NCBI GenBank assembly: GCA_013044365.1
Contig: JABEUP010000179.1
Coordinates: 1-8,581 of the forward strand
Direction: 5' to 3'
DNA length: 8,581 nt
DNA from: Acidimicrobiaceae bacterium
GTDB lineage: Bacteria; Actinomycetota; Acidimicrobiia; Acidimicrobiales; Acidimicrobiaceae
Under the pieces are notes generated by a model. That model saw only the letters and a program-made list of their open reading frames with translations, was not told the DNA's origin and searched no databases. Each line of letters opens with the position of its first letter. Position 1 is the stretch's first letter. The translations under genes and the position numbers were made by a program. This document shows positions 6,359-8,581 of this stretch, piece by piece.

Positions 6359-6808
6359 TTGGGCCATCCAAACCAGTTACTAAAAAGTGACCTCTAACAC
6401 GGCGGATCAACCTTCCTTGGACAGTTATCGATTTTTTGGTAATGCAGATCCATTACGCAGGTTATCTTTCTCCAACGGGTTCGTATCAGACAGTGCGGGT
6501 TCTGCAAGCAACAATCATTCTGTTGTACACGTTGACTGGACGGCAACACCATGCCGGCAGTTCGCGCCTGGACCGCCGCGAGAGAAAGAAGGTTTCCCGC
6601 ATCGACGGTCAGACTCCCAAAATCGATTCGGTATTTCCCTGAATTCATCGAGACTGTTTTGGCGGGGAGGTGTGAAACGGCGTCAACCCTGCTACGGGAC
6701 TTTGCAATCATCGATCGCATAGATCACCCGGAGGGTGGTTTAATTCCGTTGCAAATCCCGAGTGAACAGCGCGAATGGGAATTCAGCCTTATCAGCTACT
6801 GAGAAACC

Positions 6809-6821
6809 TGACAAGTTGTCA
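6809..6821. promoter_or_regulatory. Dyad TGACAAGTTGTCA before the CoA transferase gene
   Basis: A perfect 6+1+6 palindrome whose right arm TTGTCA could serve as a -35. It ends 34 bases before the ATG at 6856, a typical place for an operator. The only -10-like hexamer downstream (TATAGG) is too far for a normal spacer, so the promoter itself is not established. A smaller palindrome TTTCGAAA follows at 6827-6834. Confidence 0.35.
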
Positions 6822-6855
6822 TAAACTTTCGAAACGGAAATATAGGGACCCAATA

Positions 6856-7995
6856 ATGACAAATAAAGATCCAAAACTGCTTAACGGAATTCGTGTGATC
6901 GAAATGGCCAGCTACATTAGCGGACCATTAGCCGGCTCTTTGCTATGCGAATTAGGTGCAGAAGTAATTAAACTTGAACATCCTCCGACTGGTGATCCGT
7001 TTCGTGGATGGGGATCCGCCGAAAGTCCCAGAGCCAGCTTTATGGCATACAACACCAACAAGGCCAGCGTATGCGTAGATTGGGTCGAAGAGCGAAGCTG
7101 GTTCGACAATCTGCTTCGCAGTTCCGATATTCTCTTATCAAATTTCCGGCCTGCGACGCAGATTAAACTCGGTCTAACCTTCGATCATTTGAAAAAGATC
7201 AACCCAAAACTCGTCGTTTGCAACATCACCGGCTTCGGCCAAAATGGGGAACTGGCAGAACGCCCATGTTACGATGCTGTCGCCCAAGCGGTGTCTGGCC
7301 TAATGTCTCAACTTACAGACCTGGATAATCCTCAGTGTATTGGACCACCCCTGTCTGACAGTGTTGCAGGGTTGTATTCCGCTATCGGAATACTGGCTGC
7401 ATTGGTTGAAAGGCAGCAAACCGGCCTGGGCCGGGCGGTTGACGTATCGATGGTAGGTTCCAGTCTTTCCCTAATCCGCAACGCCGTTGGCAGCGAGTTG
7501 TTGGAAAACGCTCCTAGCGGCAAACGGACCAGGGCGATGAGTTCTCAGTCATATGCGTTTGTCGGAAGCGACGGAAAAGTATTTGTGGTCCACCTTTCCA
7601 CCCCCCAAAAGTTTTGGTTGGCACTTTTAGATACCGTAGAAAGGCCAGAACTGGCCGTTCTGGACAACTACAAGGACAAGAAGGGCAGAATAAAGCACTA
7701 CGATTCCCTACAAAAAGAACTTCAAGCCGAGTTTTCTAAAGCAACGAGAGAAGAGTGGCTACGCCGGCTTACCGAACACGATGTTCCTTGTGGCCCGGTT
7801 TTATCACCAGCGGAAGCCGCAACCAACCCTGTGATTTTCAAGGAAGTGGGTACAGACCCGGCAGCACAGTTTGAGCTGTCCAAGCGGAGCTGGCTTGACG
7901 GATTAGACAGTGGGACACTCAGCACCGCCCCAAGCATCGGTGCTGACAATGAGCGATTCGGATTGGCTCGATTAAATACAACATCAACAAGGTGA
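6856..7995 (+). CDS. Family III CoA transferase (CaiB/BaiF family)
   Basis: A 379-residue protein with the complete family III layout: LLNGIRVIEMASYISGPLAG (8-27), the strand LGAEVIKLEHPPTGDPFRG (33-51), FMAYNTNKASVCVD (62-75), SNFRPATQIKLGL (95-107), then CYDAVAQAVSGLMS with the catalytic aspartate D140, and GLGRAVDVSM (190-199). D140 forms the mixed anhydride through which CoA moves between acids. The start is the ATG at 6856 with AGGGA 7 bases upstream (6844-6848); the frame extends back to 6775, but those residues are not family-like. It is transcribed away from the flavoprotein, 168 bases before the carboxyltransferase-like gene on the same strand, so the pair may share a pathway. Substrate acids cannot be told; succinate, formate or an aromatic/alicyclic acid are all known in the family. 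Cytoplasmic. Confidence 0.92.
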   Translation: MTNKDPKLLNGIRVIEMASYISGPLAGSLLCELGAEVIKLEHPPTGDPFRGWGSAESPRASFMAYNTNKASVCVDWVEERSWFDNLLRSSDILLSNFRPATQIKLGLTFDHLKKINPKLVVCNITGFGQNGELAERPCYDAVAQAVSGLMSQLTDLDNPQCIGPPLSDSVAGLYSAIGILAALVERQQTGLGRAVDVSMVGSSLSLIRNAVGSELLENAPSGKRTRAMSSQSYAFVGSDGKVFVVHLSTPQKFWLALLDTVERPELAVLDNYKDKKGRIKHYDSLQKELQAEFSKATREEWLRRLTEHDVPCGPVLSPAEAATNPVIFKEVGTDPAAQFELSKRSWLDGLDSGTLSTAPSIGADNERFGLARLNTTSTR

Positions 7996-8163
7996 TAATT
8001 AGGCATTTCCTCGGTTGAGTGTGCTTAAGTTATCGGACTCGGAAATAAAAACAACATTGTTGAAAAACGTGAAAGCTGCCGGAACCGGCTCACTACATCA
8101 TTTCGCACCCGGTAAATGGTCGATATCGTCCGCCACCATGGGTATGGGAAAGGCAATGTGTAA

Positions 8164-8581
8164 GTGAAGGAAATCAGATTCGTAGATACCACGATCAGGG
8201 ACGGGCATCAAAGCCTCTGGGCTATGAACATGAGAACACGGCACATGCTTACTGCAATGCCATACCTTGATGCGGCCGGATTCGAAGCTATTGAATTTAT
8301 AGCCGCAGGCGCTGCATTCAAAAAACTCGTCCGTCATCTCAATGAAAACCCCTGGGACTGGATCAAAGGCGGGGCCGCAGCAGCGAAAAACACTCCCCTG
8401 CGCTGGCACGGCGACGTAGTGGGTAGAACCATGAGCGGGTATGTGCCGGAAGCCGTAGGCGAACTGCTTATCAAAAAGGCCATCGATCTGGGGATCCGCT
8501 ATACCCGCACCGGGAACAACTGGAATGACTATTCAGCCTTGAAAGAACAGGTTGACCGCCTAAATAAGCTCGCCATGACAC
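8164..8581 (+). CDS. Biotin-dependent carboxyltransferase-like protein, N-terminal fragment (cut by window edge)
   Basis: 139 codons open to the right edge. FVDTTIRDGHQSLWAMNMRT (6-25) is the hallmark first strand of the HMGL-like carboxyltransferase barrel of pyruvate carboxylase, oxaloacetate decarboxylase alpha and transcarboxylase 5S. R12, D13 and Q16 match the pyruvate carboxylase Arg, metal Asp and Gln. LDAAGFEAIEF (35-45) and ENPWDWIKGGAAAAKNTPLR (61-80) follow in the family order. The later part departs: the usual LLRGQNLLGY becomes WHGDVVGRTMSGY (81-93), and FRVFDALND becomes YTRTGNNWND (113-122), so the keto-acid Arg of pyruvate carboxylase seems lost. The start is GTG at 8164 with GGGAAAGG (8146-8153) 10 bases upstream and an in-frame TAA directly before it. 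The metal-binding Lys and His pair and any biotinyl domain are beyond the edge. Gene type sure; substrate unknown. Confidence 0.85.
   Translation, partial: MKEIRFVDTTIRDGHQSLWAMNMRTRHMLTAMPYLDAAGFEAIEFIAAGAAFKKLVRHLNENPWDWIKGGAAAAKNTPLRWHGDVVGRTMSGYVPEAVGELLIKKAIDLGIRYTRTGNNWNDYSALKEQVDRLNKLAMT

Larger units (their letters stand above)
5683..6855. other. 1.17-kb stretch without a recognisable gene
   Basis: It lies between the divergent flavoprotein and CoA transferase genes. Frames of about 67-111 residues exist on both strands (6068-6271 minus, 6387-6722 plus, 6394-6720 minus, 6551-6802 plus) and largely overlap one another. None shows a motif I recognise or a convincing ribosome binding site, so I do not call them genes. 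Seen inside: the reductase promoter/dyad (5914-5937), a paired dyad (6288-6358), and a dyad before the CoA transferase (6809-6821). It may be the remains of a decayed regulator gene, a long double promoter region, or an undescribed RNA. Confidence 0.5.

Noticed and set aside
6387..6722. Overlapping frames of 111 residues (plus) and 108 residues (minus)
   Set aside because: They lie on top of each other, lack a convincing ribosome binding site and show no recognisable motif. Kept only as part of the gene-free region.
6775..6855. Extended CoA transferase start at 6775
   Set aside because: The 27 added residues are not family-like, they span the dyad at 6809-6821, and the ATG at 6856 has a well-spaced AGGGA.
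8052..8091. CAACA-T-TGTTG and GCCGG-AA-CCGGC small dyads after the CoA transferase
   Set aside because: Loops of one or two bases cannot form a terminator hairpin, there is no T-run after them and no promoter could be matched to them.
8098..8409. 103-residue minus-strand frame with several cysteines (CSACG, CCG), zinc-ribbon-like at first sight
   Set aside because: It is antisense to the clear carboxyltransferase-like gene at 8164 on the plus strand; the cysteines come from the opposite strand of GCA/GCC-rich codons.

Overview
The window is bacterial DNA of roughly balanced base composition with tightly packed catabolic genes. Nothing in it fixes the taxon. The family mix (benzoate-CoA-ligase-type ligase, BadH-like dehydrogenase, CaiB/BaiF transferase, CoA-disulfide reductase fused to rhodanese) suits a metabolically versatile proteobacterium or relative, but that is inference. 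Almost every gene makes, moves or uses coenzyme A thioesters. No mobile element, tRNA, rRNA or CRISPR array was seen.

Left block (1-3536, minus strand). In transcription order: a benzoate/cyclohexanecarboxylate-type acid-CoA ligase, an enoyl-CoA hydratase with a TTG start, a BadH-like short-chain dehydrogenase, and the first 75 codons of an acyl-CoA dehydrogenase that runs off the left edge. The last three are 4 and 9 bases apart and surely co-transcribed. The ligase is 219 bases upstream of the hydratase. Together they give activation, alpha/beta-dehydrogenation, hydration and beta-hydroxy oxidation, which is the logic of alicyclic (or branched/aryl) carboxylate breakdown. The ring-opening or thiolytic step is not visible.

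Middle (3537-6855). A 499-base non-coding stretch rich in palindromes lies upstream of the ligase. Next is a 548-residue CoA-disulfide reductase-like flavoprotein with a C-terminal rhodanese domain (minus strand), typical of coenzyme A persulfide and sulfane-sulfur handling. About 230 bases upstream of it a perfect TATAAT overlaps a 20-bp dyad resembling sites of the CsoR/CstR repressor family. The remaining ~1.17 kb before the next gene holds no recognisable gene but has several dyads, two of them built on the same TCGA(A)TTT half-site.

Right block (6856-8581, plus strand). A family III (CaiB/BaiF) CoA transferase is followed 168 bases later by a GTG-started gene cut by the right edge. It encodes the N-terminal part of a biotin-dependent carboxyltransferase-like (pyruvate carboxylase/oxaloacetate decarboxylase alpha) protein. 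It keeps the metal-binding start of the barrel but looks divergent where the family binds its keto-acid, so its substrate is probably not pyruvate. The two blocks diverge from the large middle gap.
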